Assembly: GCA_947497085.1 (NCBI GenBank)
Contig: CANMFE010000002.1
Span: forward strand, 496,001 to 560,000
Source of the DNA: an uncultured Sphingomonadaceae bacterium
GTDB lineage: Bacteria; Pseudomonadota; Alphaproteobacteria; Sphingomonadales; Sphingomonadaceae
Direction of reading: 5' to 3'
Length of the DNA stretch: 64,000 nucleotides
The translations under genes were made by a program, and so were the position numbers. Of this stretch, positions 24,600-33,797 are shown piece by piece (within the stretch, counting starts at the first letter, position 1; each line of letters opens with the position of its first letter). The notes under the pieces are model-generated. The model was not told the origin of the DNA. It saw nothing but the letters and a program-made list of their open reading frames with translations, and ran no database searches.

Positions 24600-27362
24600 A
24601 TGAGGAGGATTTCGCGTCAGCGCGACATTATTGACCGGCGCGCCCTGTGGAGTGAAATACGCATGGCGGCGGATGCGGACGGCATGCAGAGCCGCCCCGC
24701 CGTGCTTGAAAAACTGCGCGCCGCGCTTGAGGCGGGGCGCACGGAAATTGCCTTGCGGTTGATGGAAAAACCCTCTGCGGGCTATGAATGCAACCGGGCG
24801 CAGGCTTTCCTGATCGATCAGCTGGTGCGCATCATTCATGACTATATTGTCAAATATCAATACCCGCCCGGCAATCGCAGCGCGGCGCAGCGGCTCACCA
24901 TCATGGCGGTGGGCGGCTATGGCCGCGCCGAAATGGCCCCGCATAGCGATGTCGATATCGCGTTCCTGACACCGATGAAAAAGAAAAGCTGGCCCGAACA
25001 GGTGGTGGAGGCAATGCTCTATTTCCTGTGGGACCTGGGCCTGAAAGTCGGGCATAGCAGCCGTTCGCTTGATGAAATGGTGCGCATGGCCAAAGCCGAT
25101 GTGACCATCCGTACGGCGCTGCTTGAAGGGCGCTATGTCTGGGGTGACGAAGACATTTACGCCGAGGCGGCGGCGCGTTTCCAGAAGGAAGTGGTGAACG
25201 GAACCGCGCGTGATTTCGTGGCGCAAAAACTGGCCGAACGTGATGCACGGCATGTGCGCATGGGCGACAGCCGCTATGTTGTCGAACCCAATGTGAAGGA
25301 CGGCAAAGGCGGGCTGCGCGATTTGCAGACGCTCTACTGGATTGGTAAATATGTGCATGATGTGCGTGTGGCCGCGGACCTGGTCGAGGCCGGCTTGCTG
25401 ACGACAGCGGAATATCGGGGCTTTCGCCGCGCCGAAAACTTCCTTCTCGCGGTGCGCAGTCATTTGCATATGATAACGGGCCGGGCAGAGGACCGGCTGA
25501 CATTTGATTTGCAGCGTGAAGTCGCCACCCGCATGAAATTTGCTGATCGCCCCGGCAAATCGGCGGTCGAACGGTTCATGCAATATTATTTCCTGAACGC
25601 CAAGAAAGTGGGCGACCTGACGGGGGTTTTTCTGGCCCAGCTAGATGAAAAATTTGCGGCACGCGGGCGACGCTTCCTGCCCAGCATCACGCGGCGTCCG
25701 CGTAAGCTGAAGGGGTTCAGGCTTGATCGCGGGCGGCTGAGCGTGCCGGACGATAATTTTTTTGCCGAAGAGCCATTGCGGCTGATGCAGATGTTCCAGC
25801 TGGCCGACAGATACGAGCTGGAAATCCACCCGGCGGCAATGCGGCAGGCGGGGCGTGATGCGAAACTGATCGATTCAGACCTGCGCAGCGATGCGCAGGC
25901 GAACAAGATGTTCATGCATGTGCTGACCAGCCCGCGTGACCCTGAAATCGTGCTGCGCTGGATGAATGAAGCCGGGATATTCGGCCGGTTCGTGCCCGAT
26001 TTTGGCCGTGTCGTGGCGCAGATGCAGTTTGACATGTACCACCATTATACGGTCGATGAGCATACCATCCGCGCCATTGGGCTGCTGTCGAAAATAGAGG
26101 CCGGCACGCTGGAGGGCGACCATCCGCTCAGCCATGCGATCATGAAGAAACTGGCCTCACGCCGCGCGCTTTACGTGGCCACATTGCTGCATGACATTGC
26201 CAAGGGGCGAAAGGGAGATCACAGCATATTGGGCGCCGAAGTCGCTATGGAGCTGTGCCCGCGCCTGGGTCTCAGCCAGGCAGAAACTGAACTGGTCGCC
26301 TGGTTGGTGCGCAACCATCTGTTGATGTCGGCGACTGCATTCAAGCGTGATTTGGCCGATTATAAAACCATCGCCGATTTTGCGGCGCAGGTGAAAAGCC
26401 CGGAACGGCTTAAATTGCTGCTGGTGCTCACCATTGTCGACATTCGCGCGGTGGGGCCGGGGGTGTGGAACAGCTGGAAACGGCAATTGCTGCGCACATT
26501 GTTTGAGGCAACCGAAGAAGTGCTGCGGCTGGGACACAAAGAGCATGGCCGCAAGGAGAAAATTGCCGCGAAAAAGGCGGATGTGGCGGCGATGGCAGGC
26601 TTGCCGGAAACGGTTTTCACCAAACTGGCGCGGCAATTGCCCGATCCATACTGGATTGCCGAACCGGAGGACATTATCGCGCGCAACATCCGGCACATGC
26701 GTGAGGCTGGCGATACCGAACTTTCGATAGAAGCCGAATTTTACGAGGCCCGCGGCGCGACGCTGGTGACCGTCTATGCTGCCGACCATTCCGGCCTGTT
26801 TTACCGGATAGCCGGGGGCATCCACCTGGCTGGCGGCAATATCATTGATGCACGCATTCATACGACCAAAAGCGGCATGGCGCTTGACAATTTCCTGGTG
26901 CAGGATCCACAGGGCCGCCCGTTCAATGAAGCTGACCAGATAGAACGGCTCAAAGTGGCGATTACCGATGCACTCGCCAATCGGCATCTGCTGGTCGAAA
27001 AACTGGATGCACGGCCGCTGGCGCATCCGCGATCGGAAGCGTTCCATATCGCGCCCATGGCGATTATCGACAATGAGGCGTCCAACCGTTTCACGGTGAT
27101 CGAGGCCAACGCCCATGATCGCCCGGCCTTGCTGAGCCGGTTGGCGCGGACATTGTTTGAACTTAAACTGATTGTGCACAGCGCGCATATCTCGACCTAT
27201 GGCGAGCGTGCGGTCGATACATTTTATGTCACGGACTTGCTAGGCGCAAAGGTCGAGAGCAAGGCGCGGTTGAAGACGCTGGAGAAAAAGCTGGTCGAGG
27301 CGGCCAGCGACCTGCCCGATGATTTGGCCGAAACCGCGGAAAAAATCCAGGAAAACGCCTAG
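24600..27362 (+). CDS. glnD: [Protein-PII] uridylyltransferase / uridylyl-removing enzyme GlnD
   Basis: A 920-residue bifunctional nitrogen sensor. The nucleotidyltransferase motif GGYGRAEMAPHSDVDIAF is near residue 105, the HD phosphohydrolase domain contains LLHDIAKGRKGDHS, and two ACT domains occupy roughly 715-800 and 825-905 (VTVYAADHSGLFYRIAGGI; FTVIEANAHDRPALLSRL). At low glutamine it uridylylates PII Tyr51; at high glutamine it removes the group. Its target glnK is at 2552. The start has only a distant AGGG; no better upstream start is seen. Confidence 0.96.
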   Translation: MRRISRQRDIIDRRALWSEIRMAADADGMQSRPAVLEKLRAALEAGRTEIALRLMEKPSAGYECNRAQAFLIDQLVRIIHDYIVKYQYPPGNRSAAQRLTIMAVGGYGRAEMAPHSDVDIAFLTPMKKKSWPEQVVEAMLYFLWDLGLKVGHSSRSLDEMVRMAKADVTIRTALLEGRYVWGDEDIYAEAAARFQKEVVNGTARDFVAQKLAERDARHVRMGDSRYVVEPNVKDGKGGLRDLQTLYWIGKYVHDVRVAADLVEAGLLTTAEYRGFRRAENFLLAVRSHLHMITGRAEDRLTFDLQREVATRMKFADRPGKSAVERFMQYYFLNAKKVGDLTGVFLAQLDEKFAARGRRFLPSITRRPRKLKGFRLDRGRLSVPDDNFFAEEPLRLMQMFQLADRYELEIHPAAMRQAGRDAKLIDSDLRSDAQANKMFMHVLTSPRDPEIVLRWMNEAGIFGRFVPDFGRVVAQMQFDMYHHYTVDEHTIRAIGLLSKIEAGTLEGDHPLSHAIMKKLASRRALYVATLLHDIAKGRKGDHSILGAEVAMELCPRLGLSQAETELVAWLVRNHLLMSATAFKRDLADYKTIADFAAQVKSPERLKLLLVLTIVDIRAVGPGVWNSWKRQLLRTLFEATEEVLRLGHKEHGRKEKIAAKKADVAAMAGLPETVFTKLARQLPDPYWIAEPEDIIARNIRHMREAGDTELSIEAEFYEARGATLVTVYAADHSGLFYRIAGGIHLAGGNIIDARIHTTKSGMALDNFLVQDPQGRPFNEADQIERLKVAITDALANRHLLVEKLDARPLAHPRSEAFHIAPMAIIDNEASNRFTVIEANAHDRPALLSRLARTLFELKLIVHSAHISTYGERAVDTFYVTDLLGAKVESKARLKTLEKKLVEAASDLPDDLAETAEKIQENA

Positions 27363-27370
27363 GGCTGACC

Positions 27371-27919
27371 CTAGATAATTTCCATTGTCATACCCGGTTC
27401 CAGTGCCGGCAATATCCGCATCATATCATCGCGCTTTATGGCCACACAGCCTTCGGTGGTACGCTTTGCGGGCGGTTTTTCTTCATTCCACAGGTGGAAA
27501 AATATCGCGCTGCCCATGCCCGGTACGGGTGGCGACATATTATGGTCCAGCACGATGATGATATCGTACAGCATGTCATCGCGCTGCAGGGTTTCCGCGC
27601 TGAAACCATGGGGCAGGCGCACGGGGCGGTTATAGGCCGGGTCATCCGGTGCATCGGACCAGCCATCGCTGGGCAATGTCCAGCGCCAGGGCAGTTTGAT
27701 GCCTTGCGGCGGGGCGCTGCGCCCATGCCGGAACAAAGCGGCGCGGATCGGCCAGCGTCCCAGCGGCGTGCAGCCATCGCCTTCCTGTTTCGCGTCCGCC
27801 GCACATGTGCCGCCGCGCCCTATAGTGCATGGTACCGTTAGGTCGCCGAGCGACAATGTGCCTGCCGCCGTGTCGACGGTTACAATACCCTCTGGCACTA
27901 TAGCATCCTGCGCATTCAC
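27371..27919 (-). CDS. L,D-transpeptidase family (YkuD-like) protein
   Basis: A 182-residue protein with the catalytic cysteine motif TEGCVAI near the C terminus and the conserved upstream stretch EGDGCTPLGRWPIRAAL, typical of the YkuD/ErfK subset that forms 3-3 peptidoglycan cross-links or attaches proteins. No signal peptide is seen, which is odd for a wall enzyme, although this short subset is often annotated without one. It overlaps ribA by four bases (ATGA). Its stop and that of convergent glnD lie within a six-pair hairpin (CTAGGG-CTGA-CCCTAG). Confidence 0.82.
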   Translation of the reverse strand: MNAQDAIVPEGIVTVDTAAGTLSLGDLTVPCTIGRGGTCAADAKQEGDGCTPLGRWPIRAALFRHGRSAPPQGIKLPWRWTLPSDGWSDAPDDPAYNRPVRLPHGFSAETLQRDDMLYDIIIVLDHNMSPPVPGMGSAIFFHLWNEEKPPAKRTTEGCVAIKRDDMMRILPALEPGMTMEII

Positions 27920-28962
27920 AGCTGATGCCCGGTGCGCGTCTTCTTGGTATCAAGATAGCGGGCATTGTGGCGGTTGGCGGCTATTTTTAGCGGCCTGCGT
28001 TCGGCAACACCCACGCCATGTTTGCGCAGTGTTTCCACTTTCTGCGGATTATTGGTGAGCAGGTTGACGGTGTCCACATGCAGAAGCTTCAGCATCTCGG
28101 CAGCTATTGCAAAATCGCGGGCCTCGGTCGGCAGGCCCAGGCGGTTATTGGCGTCGACCGTATCAAACCCCTGATCCTGCAGCGCATAGGCGCGCAGCTT
28201 GTTGATAAGGCCGATGCCGCGCCCTTCCTGCCTGAGGTAAAGCAAAATACCCCAGCCGGTATCTGCCATCTGCTCCATGGCTTCGTGCAGCTGCGGCCCG
28301 CAGTCACATTTGAGCGAGCCCAATATGTCACCGGTCAGGCATTCGCTGTGCAGCCGCACCAGCGGTGTGCTTTCATCGCGGGAGCCGATAATCAGCGCAA
28401 CATGTTCGCGCAGATCATTAATGCTGCGAAACGCCACAATCTGCGCATTTTCATGCGCCTCTACCGGGAGTGCGGCGCGGCTGGCAATCTGCAGGTGCAC
28501 AGGATCGGCATAGTCGGCAATATCCGTGGCGTTCAATGCCAGCGCGTCGTCGCCCGCGCCGTCCAATATGTAGAAAGCGGGCAATATTCCCGCCCTGCGC
28601 GCAAGATCAAGCGCGGCAATAGCGGCGGAACTGTCGCAGGGCGGTTCCGCTATAAACGGCCCCTTCATGGGGTGGCGCATATCAAGCACGGGGTCCGCTA
28701 TTGCACGGGCCAGGTCTGCCGAAAGCACCCCTGTCACCGACATGCATACGGGCGCGTCCGGGCCACCCGCGGCTGCGGCCTGATTGGTGAGTTTGAGCGT
28801 ATCTGCACGCGCGGCAGAGATCAGCATGCGCTGGCCATCTGGAGCCGACAGCGCGGTTTCAACAGGGAGCAGGTGCAAAATATCATCGCTTCCGGCAACA
28901 GATATAGCCCAGCCGTGCCGCAGCGCATCAATCGCCTGCGCGGTGCGACGCGGCGCCGACAT
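27916..28962 (-). CDS. ribA: GTP cyclohydrolase II with degenerate N-terminal RibB-like domain
   Basis: A 348-residue protein from the ATG at 28962, which overlaps the xth stop by one base (TAATG). Residues about 170-348 are a full GTP cyclohydrolase II: zinc ligands Cys208, Cys219 and Cys221 (C-x10-C-x-C), then GWGILLYLRQEGRGIGL and the Arg/Tyr region. It makes the first riboflavin-pathway intermediate from GTP. Residues 1-165 resemble DHBP synthase in layout (AIDALRHGWAI..., LARRAGILPAFYILDG...) but lack the acidic EDREN active site, so this half is probably inactive. Confidence 0.92.
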   Translation of the reverse strand: MSAPRRTAQAIDALRHGWAISVAGSDDILHLLPVETALSAPDGQRMLISAARADTLKLTNQAAAAGGPDAPVCMSVTGVLSADLARAIADPVLDMRHPMKGPFIAEPPCDSSAAIAALDLARRAGILPAFYILDGAGDDALALNATDIADYADPVHLQIASRAALPVEAHENAQIVAFRSINDLREHVALIIGSRDESTPLVRLHSECLTGDILGSLKCDCGPQLHEAMEQMADTGWGILLYLRQEGRGIGLINKLRAYALQDQGFDTVDANNRLGLPTEARDFAIAAEMLKLLHVDTVNLLTNNPQKVETLRKHGVGVAERRPLKIAANRHNARYLDTKKTRTGHQL

Positions 28963-29768
28963 TAGAGCGCGAACTCGCTGACAAGCGGGGCATGGTCGGA
29001 TGGTTTTGTCCATCCGCGTACTGGCTCCAGAACCTTGTGGTTCAACACATTGCTTTCCAGTTCGGGCGATACCCAGATATGGTCGAGCCGGCGTCCTTTG
29101 TCTGACTTTGCCCAGTCGCGCGCACGGTAGCTCCACCAGCTATATAACCGCTCTGGCGGCGGAATGAACTTGCGGCCAACATCAACCCAGCCATGCGCGT
29201 CGCGCAGTTCGTACAATCGGTCAATTTCGATCTGGGTATGGCTGACCACATTGATCAGCTGTTTGTGGCTCCACACATCGCATTCCAACGGGGCAATATT
29301 GAAATCGCCCAGCAATATAGTGGGGTCGTTAAGCTCTTTGGCCCATTCGATCATGCGCCCGTAAAAATCCATTTTCTGGCCGAATTTGGGGTTGATTTCC
29401 CGGTCGGCCACTTCGCCGCCTGCAGGGATATAGACATTTTCCAGCCGCACTGACCTGCCACTCGCGCCTTTAATCTCGACACCGACATGGCGCGCCTCGC
29501 CATTGGCCTGCCAGTCATTACGGGTGATATTATGCAACGGAATACGGCTGAGCGTGGCGACGCCGTGGTGCATCGGCTGTCCGTTCAGTGCCTGGTGATT
29601 ATAACCCAGTTGACGAAACGCCCCTTCGGGAAACTTGTCGTCGGCAACCTTGGTTTCCTGCAAGCATAAAATGTCCGGCTTTTCTTCTTTCAGGAAGCGC
29701 TGCACGGTTTCGATGCGAAAGCGCACGCTATTGATATTCCAGGTCACGATCTTGATGTTTGCAGTCAT
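28962..29768 (-). CDS. xth: Exodeoxyribonuclease III
   Basis: A 268-residue AP endonuclease/3' exonuclease of the ExoIII family. The N-terminal KIVTWNINSVRFR, the catalytic CLQETKV glutamate, the GDFNIAP aspartate/asparagine pair and the C-terminal PSDHAPLV histidine are all present. It repairs abasic sites and blocked 3' ends. It is first in the overlapping series xth-ribA-L,D-transpeptidase on the minus strand. Length matches the family (about 265-270). Confidence 0.95.
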   Translation of the reverse strand: MTANIKIVTWNINSVRFRIETVQRFLKEEKPDILCLQETKVADDKFPEGAFRQLGYNHQALNGQPMHHGVATLSRIPLHNITRNDWQANGEARHVGVEIKGASGRSVRLENVYIPAGGEVADREINPKFGQKMDFYGRMIEWAKELNDPTILLGDFNIAPLECDVWSHKQLINVVSHTQIEIDRLYELRDAHGWVDVGRKFIPPPERLYSWWSYRARDWAKSDKGRRLDHIWVSPELESNVLNHKVLEPVRGWTKPSDHAPLVSEFAL

Positions 29769-30102
29769 GGCACTGCTCTAGCCGCGCTTCACGCCAAACC
29801 CAAGCCCCAAGGTAACGCAGATAACAAAAAACCCTCGCTCCGGGGGCATTTGGAACGAGGGTTCTGTTGCGTTCGTCACGCTATATATAAGGAGAGGCTT
29901 TATAAACCGGACAACAGGGGGGAAACCCGGTCTGCTTCCTTACAAGTCTGGTTATACGCCCGCTTTCCTGTCATTTAACTGAACACATTTTACAAATTTT
30001 GGCATTTTGCCGACTGAAAGGGGCATTCTGTCGGCATAATAGCCGCTTTTGAATGAATATTGTTCAGGAACGACAGAGGGAACGTGCCTACGCTAAGTTT
30101 GT
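29769..30102. other. Gene-free gap between xth and lolA with one terminator
   Basis: Of these 334 bases, only a minus-strand terminator (29824-29862) is clear. No protein frame with a start and ribosome binding site is seen. The distance from the lolA stop to the terminator (about 240 bases) leaves room for a small RNA gene read leftwards, but no convincing promoter was found. Confidence 0.5.
29824..29862 (-). terminator. Rho-independent terminator (minus strand)
   Basis: On the minus strand an eleven-base stem with one mismatch (29862-29852 with 29841-29831) is followed by TTTTTT. It could end the lolA transcript or a short untranslated RNA. Confidence 0.8.
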
Positions 30103-30753
30103 TTAGCGGCGCGGCCCGCCCTTGCGCCGCGGGTCCTTCCATTTGAACGCACTATTCGACACTGTGGCACCATATCTGTGATTCGAAAGGCGAATCGTCG
30201 TGCGCTTGTTCTGCGAATCGAGTGCGACCCATCCGGACAGTTCAATGCCGCCAGGCGCAGACGCCTTGCGCGTGAAGATGAGCGTGATGACGCCATATTC
30301 CGGGCGCTTGGGGTCTTTCACCCTTACGCTCAGCACATTGGGATTGTCGGTAGGGACCACCTTGCCATATTTGGTAAGGTCACGGTCGGGATCCAGCAAC
30401 GCGCCCAGCGGGCTGTTCTTGATCGGCCAGCGTTGTACCTGATTTACTTCATAATCAATCAGGGTCAGCGCCCTGCCATCACTGACAATCAGCAGGGGGA
30501 CATCTTTTTGGTACTGGAAACGGATTTTGCCTGGCTGCTTCCATGTCAGTTTACCGCTGACGGTCTGATTGGTGCGGTCAGTCTGCGTGAAATTCGCTGT
30601 CAGCGTGGTTACCGCTTTCAGGTGGCGGCTGACACGGTCCAGGTCAGCTGTGGCGGATTGCGCTGCAACCGGCGCGGCAGGCAGTATTACCACCAGCGGT
30701 GACAGGGCTGTCATGGCCAGTGCGGTAAGCAGATATGGGTGCTTTATCAGCAT
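30103..30753 (-). CDS. lolA: Outer-membrane lipoprotein carrier protein LolA
   Basis: About 216 residues from the ATG at 30753, chosen because GGAG sits six bases before it; an in-frame TTG at 30765 overlaps that site. A signal peptide runs to about residue 32 (PVAAQ). The mature protein begins LDRVSRHLKAVTTLTANFTQTDRTNQTVSGKLTWKQPGKIRFQY, the classic LolA start, and continues with a beta-rich body. It ferries lipoproteins across the periplasm. rpmG lies upstream on the same strand with a 145-base gap. Confidence 0.92.
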   Translation of the reverse strand: MLIKHPYLLTALAMTALSPLVVILPAAPVAAQSATADLDRVSRHLKAVTTLTANFTQTDRTNQTVSGKLTWKQPGKIRFQYQKDVPLLIVSDGRALTLIDYEVNQVQRWPIKNSPLGALLDPDRDLTKYGKVVPTDNPNVLSVRVKDPKRPEYGVITLIFTRKASAPGGIELSGWVALDSQNKRTTIRLSNHRYGATVSNSAFKWKDPRRKGGPRR

Positions 30754-30898
30754 ATAATTCTCCAATTCAGTGGCTTATCTCAATACCCGGAATCGATTGA
30801 ACGCCTGCTGAACTATGATGTCAGCAAGCGTCCATTTGATCATATCTGATATATGTCTGTGTTCATTCTCCGCATTCATGGCGGAGCGAAACGCAAGA

Positions 30899-31066
30899 TT
30901 ACTTGATCTTGGCTTCCTTGAACTCGACATGCTTGCGCGCAATCGGGTCATATTTGCGGAACACAAGCTTTTCGGTCAGGTTGCGAGGGTTCTTTTTCGT
31001 TACATAGAAAAAGCCCGTATCAGCGGTGCTGACCAGTTTGATTTTTACATTGGCTGGTTTCGCCAT
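30899..31066 (-). CDS. rpmG: 50S ribosomal protein L33
   Basis: A 55-residue frame from ATG at 31066 to TAA at 30899. The translation begins [18 protein letters not shown] and continues [11 protein letters not shown] and ...[18 protein letters not shown], which is the alphaproteobacterial L33 pattern without the zinc-binding cysteines. The gene is too short to stand out among longer frames. It stands alone on the minus strand; lolA follows it. Confidence 0.95.
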   Translation of the reverse strand: MAKPANVKIKLVSTADTGFFYVTKKNPRNLTEKLVFRKYDPIARKHVEFKEAKIK

Positions 31067-31408
31067 GTCTTATGTCCTTCGTTCAATTTACTCGCATGAC
31101 GCGTTCATGCTGGGCGGGAGCCCCGCAGAAAACGGCCAAAAATCCAAAAAATAAAGCGGCCGGACGATTATTTGTGAATCGGGCCGCAAAACACGTGACG
31201 CGCAATGCGAGAAATGCGGCGCAATGTCAAGCGCTATGCGCATCGTGATTTGCAGGGGCTGCCTGGAAAAACCGGCCAGAGGATCGATTCGGCCCAATCG
31301 GTTTCATCAATCTCTCTGGCCGAAAAACTCCATGAGGCATGATGGCACAATTGCGCTGCGTCTGCGTTGACTGGGCATATGGATGAATTTGACAGACAGG
31401 AGGATATT
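31067..31408. other. Gene-free divergent region between rpmG and dps
   Basis: These 342 bases should carry the promoters of rpmG (minus) and dps (plus). An eight-pair inverted repeat (GGCCAGAG 31274-31281, CTCTGGCC 31314-31321) is the only structure noted. No gene is supported, and no -10/-35 pair could be fixed with confidence. Confidence 0.5.
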
Positions 31409-31873
31409 ATGTCGAACAAGAATGGAAATAATGCCGCAAAAGCACTGGCAGAATCACTTAATGGTCTGCTGGCGGATAGCTTTGCGCTCTATTTCAAGAC
31501 GAAGAATTTTCACTGGCACGTGGCGGGGCCGAATTTCCGCGATTACCACCTGCTGCTGGATGAACATGCCGTTGAGATAATCGGTATTACCGATGTCATT
31601 GCCGAGCGTGTGCGCAAGATAGGCTATCGTACGCTGACATCAATCGGGTCGGTGGCTGCCAAGCAGTCCGTGTCCGATAATGACAGTGAAGATGTAGATG
31701 CCAGGGCGATGCTCGAAGAGCTGCACGATGACAATGTGGCGTTTGTCAAAGCGCTCAAGGACACCAAGGAGCTGGCCGAAGCGGCGGGTGACAATGCGAC
31801 AGATGGCCTGATCGATGACTGGACTGACCAGGCGGAGCAGCGCGCCTGGTTTTTGCGGGAAACATTAAAATAG
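31409..31873 (+). CDS. dps: Dps-type ferritin-like DNA-protection protein
   Basis: A 154-residue protein from the ATG at 31409, preceded by AGGAGGA. The inter-subunit ferroxidase ligands of the Dps family are present: His35, His47, Asp51, Asp62 and Glu66 (the Listeria protein set 31/43/47/58/62 shifted by four). The segment NFHWHVAGPNF is the family signature. A short N-terminal tail (SNKNGNNAAK) with two lysines might contact DNA. Dps dodecamers oxidise and store iron using peroxide. A strong shared terminator follows. Confidence 0.94.
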   Translation: MSNKNGNNAAKALAESLNGLLADSFALYFKTKNFHWHVAGPNFRDYHLLLDEHAVEIIGITDVIAERVRKIGYRTLTSIGSVAAKQSVSDNDSEDVDARAMLEELHDDNVAFVKALKDTKELAEAAGDNATDGLIDDWTDQAEQRAWFLRETLK

Positions 31874-31907
31874 GCTTATTGCCAAAAGCAAAGCTCTGCC
31901 AGACAAA

Positions 31908-31939
31908 AAGGGCGGCGTATCACCCGATACGCCGCCCTT
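31908..31939. terminator. Bidirectional terminator between dps and the cold-shock gene
   Basis: A perfect fourteen-pair stem (31908-31921 with 31926-31939) with the loop ACCC lies between convergent genes. It has TTCTGTTT on the plus side and TTTTTG on the minus side, so it can stop transcription both ways. Confidence 0.9.
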
Positions 31940-31959
31940 CTGTTTGAAACATAAACTGC

Positions 31960-32667
31960 CTAGCCCGCTTTGGGGCTCAGGTTGACAGCGGAATATTTAC
32001 CGCGGCGATCCACCTCGACATCAAATTCAATCTGGTCGCCTTCATCCAGACCGGACATGCCGGACCGTTCAACTGCGCTGATATGCACAAATGCGTCGGC
32101 CTGACCATCATCACGCGTGATAAAGCCAAAGCCTTTCATGCTGTTGAAGAATTTTACCGTTCCGCTGGTGCGCTCACCGGTTAGCTCCCGCCGTGGTGGT
32201 TCGGCGCGCTGTGGGGCTTCGATGACTTCACCATCAATCTGCAGGTCGCTGGCAGATACCTTGCCGCCGCGATCCACCAGGGTGAATTCCAGGCCCTGAC
32301 CTTCGGCCAGGCCGCTCAGGCCAGCTTTTTCGACTGCGCTGATATGTACGAATACATCTTCACCGCCATCTTCACGCTGGATAAAGCCAAAGCCTTTTTG
32401 TGCGTTGAAGAATTTTACGACGCCTTTGCCTTCGCCAACAACCTGCGCTGGCATGCCGCCACGTGCGCCGCCGCCGGCAAAGCCGCTGCGCGGCGCGCTG
32501 TCGCCGCTATTAAATCCGCCGCCGCCGCCGAAACGGTCACCCGAATTATTATTATATCCGCCGCCATCAAACCGGCCGCCGCTGCCCTGATATCCGTCGA
32601 AATTTTCGTCACCAAACTGATCGCGCTTGTCCCGGCCCTTACCACGCCGGCCTCTGTCAAAACCCAT
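31960..32667 (-). CDS. Cold-shock protein with two CSD domains and Gly/Asn-rich N terminus
   Basis: A 235-residue protein with two cold-shock domains: residues about 80-150 ([23 protein letters not shown]) and 168-235 ([23 protein letters not shown]), each with intact RNP1 (KGFGFI) and RNP2 (VFVHIS/AFVHIS) nucleic-acid-binding motifs. The first 75 residues are low-complexity, rich in Gly, Asn, Asp and Arg ([20 protein letters not shown]), an RGG-like RNA-binding or phase-separating tail. Double-CSD proteins are typical of alphaproteobacteria, but the long disordered head is less usual. The gene has a leader of at least 80 bases with a small hairpin. Confidence 0.92.
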   Translation of the reverse strand: MGFDRGRRGKGRDKRDQFGDENFDGYQGSGGRFDGGGYNNNSGDRFGGGGGFNSGDSAPRSGFAGGGARGGMPAQVVGEGKGVVKFFNAQKGFGFIQREDGGEDVFVHISAVEKAGLSGLAEGQGLEFTLVDRGGKVSASDLQIDGEVIEAPQRAEPPRRELTGERTSGTVKFFNSMKGFGFITRDDGQADAFVHISAVERSGMSGLDEGDQIEFDVEVDRRGKYSAVNLSPKAG

Positions 32668-33122
32668 GCCTTAAAATTCACTTTCGCATCGTCCGCATTA
32701 TTATCAGTGCGGATTGCGGAATGGACGAATTTCCGCTCTCCGTATAATTTAAAAGATAGCCATGCCCGCTACTGTTATTGCGGATGCGGCTTTCTTTTTC
32801 TCTTCCAGCAGCTGCCAAACCCGCCAGATGCGCGAATCTATAAACCAAAAACCATGCCTTTGCGAATAGAATTCACGCTGGGCGGCACCAATATGTGGCA
32901 AAAATGTACCATTTCAGCCCATTTGGTTGCCCGATAGCGCGCTGTTAGAGCAATTTTGTGACTCGTTCATGACATATGCTTTTGCGTGAAGATATGCAGC
33001 GCGGCGCAATGCCCTTGCAAGATAATCGCGGCTGGGCCATGAGAAGCCCATTGTGAACCTGTCACCTTGTCAGACAAATCCAGTGGCCAAATTTAGGGCC
33101 TGAACAGACCGGAAAGCCAGAT
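32668..33122. other. Gene-free divergent region between the cold-shock gene and rnd
   Basis: These 455 bases separate two divergent genes. The part next to the cold-shock gene holds a six-pair inverted repeat (TCCGCA/TGCGGA) and an AT-rich TATAATTTAAAA block about 75 bases from the start codon, compatible with a long 5' leader as found on cold-shock mRNAs. The rest shows no gene, repeat or clear promoter. Confidence 0.45.
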
Positions 33123-33740
33123 ATGACCGTCCATTTCCATGAAGAAGATTTGCCAGCAGATGCCCTGGGGCCTGGCGATGTCGCAGTCGATACAGAAACA
33201 ATGGGGCTTGTCACGCCGCGCGACCGGCTGTGCGTGGTGCAGATCAGCGATGGCGGCGGTGATGAGCATCTGGTGCGTTTTGCGCCGGACAGCGACTATG
33301 CGGCGCCCAACCTGCGCGCTATTCTGGCAGACCCGGATCGTGTGAAGCTCTATCATTTTGGCCGGTTCGATCTGGCCGCGATCGACCATTATCTGAACGT
33401 GACCGCAGCGCCGGTATTTTGCACCAAGATTGCTTCTCGGCTGGTGCGCACCTATACCGACCGGCACGGCCTGAAGGAACTGGTGAAGGAATTGCTGGGC
33501 AAGGATATTTCCAAGCAGCAGCAGTCCAGCGACTGGGGCGGGCCGGAGCTGAGCGATGCGCAGCGCGATTATGCGGCCAGCGATGTGCGTTTCCTGCATG
33601 AACTGCGCGCAGAATTTATCACCCGGCTTAAACGCGAGGGGCGGATGGAAATAGCCCAGGCCTGTTTCGATTTTCTGCCCCGCCGCGCAGAGCTTGACCT
33701 GATGGGCTGGCCGGAAATTGATATTTTCGCACACAGTTAA
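33123..33740 (+). CDS. rnd: Ribonuclease D-like 3'-5' exonuclease
   Basis: A 205-residue DEDD-family exonuclease. ExoI is VDTETMGL (Asp, Glu), ExoII is HFGRFDLA (Asp), and ExoIII is YAASDVRFLHEL (Tyr, Asp). It is about half the length of E. coli RNase D (375) because the HRDC domains are absent, which is normal for the short alphaproteobacterial form. It probably trims tRNA or other small RNA 3' ends. It is followed 57 bases later by the lptC-lptA-lptB series, a conserved neighbourhood. Confidence 0.92.
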   Translation: MTVHFHEEDLPADALGPGDVAVDTETMGLVTPRDRLCVVQISDGGGDEHLVRFAPDSDYAAPNLRAILADPDRVKLYHFGRFDLAAIDHYLNVTAAPVFCTKIASRLVRTYTDRHGLKELVKELLGKDISKQQQSSDWGGPELSDAQRDYAASDVRFLHELRAEFITRLKREGRMEIAQACFDFLPRRAELDLMGWPEIDIFAHS

Positions 33741-33797
33741 TATATAAGCATAGCAATGCGGGGCCAATCCGGCGCCCGTTATCAGGATGATGGATGT

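Noticed and set aside
24441-25583. A 380-codon minus-strand frame opposite glnD
   Set aside because: It lies entirely across the acyl-CoA synthetase end and the GlnD catalytic domain and shows no domain signature; a shadow of GC-rich coding.
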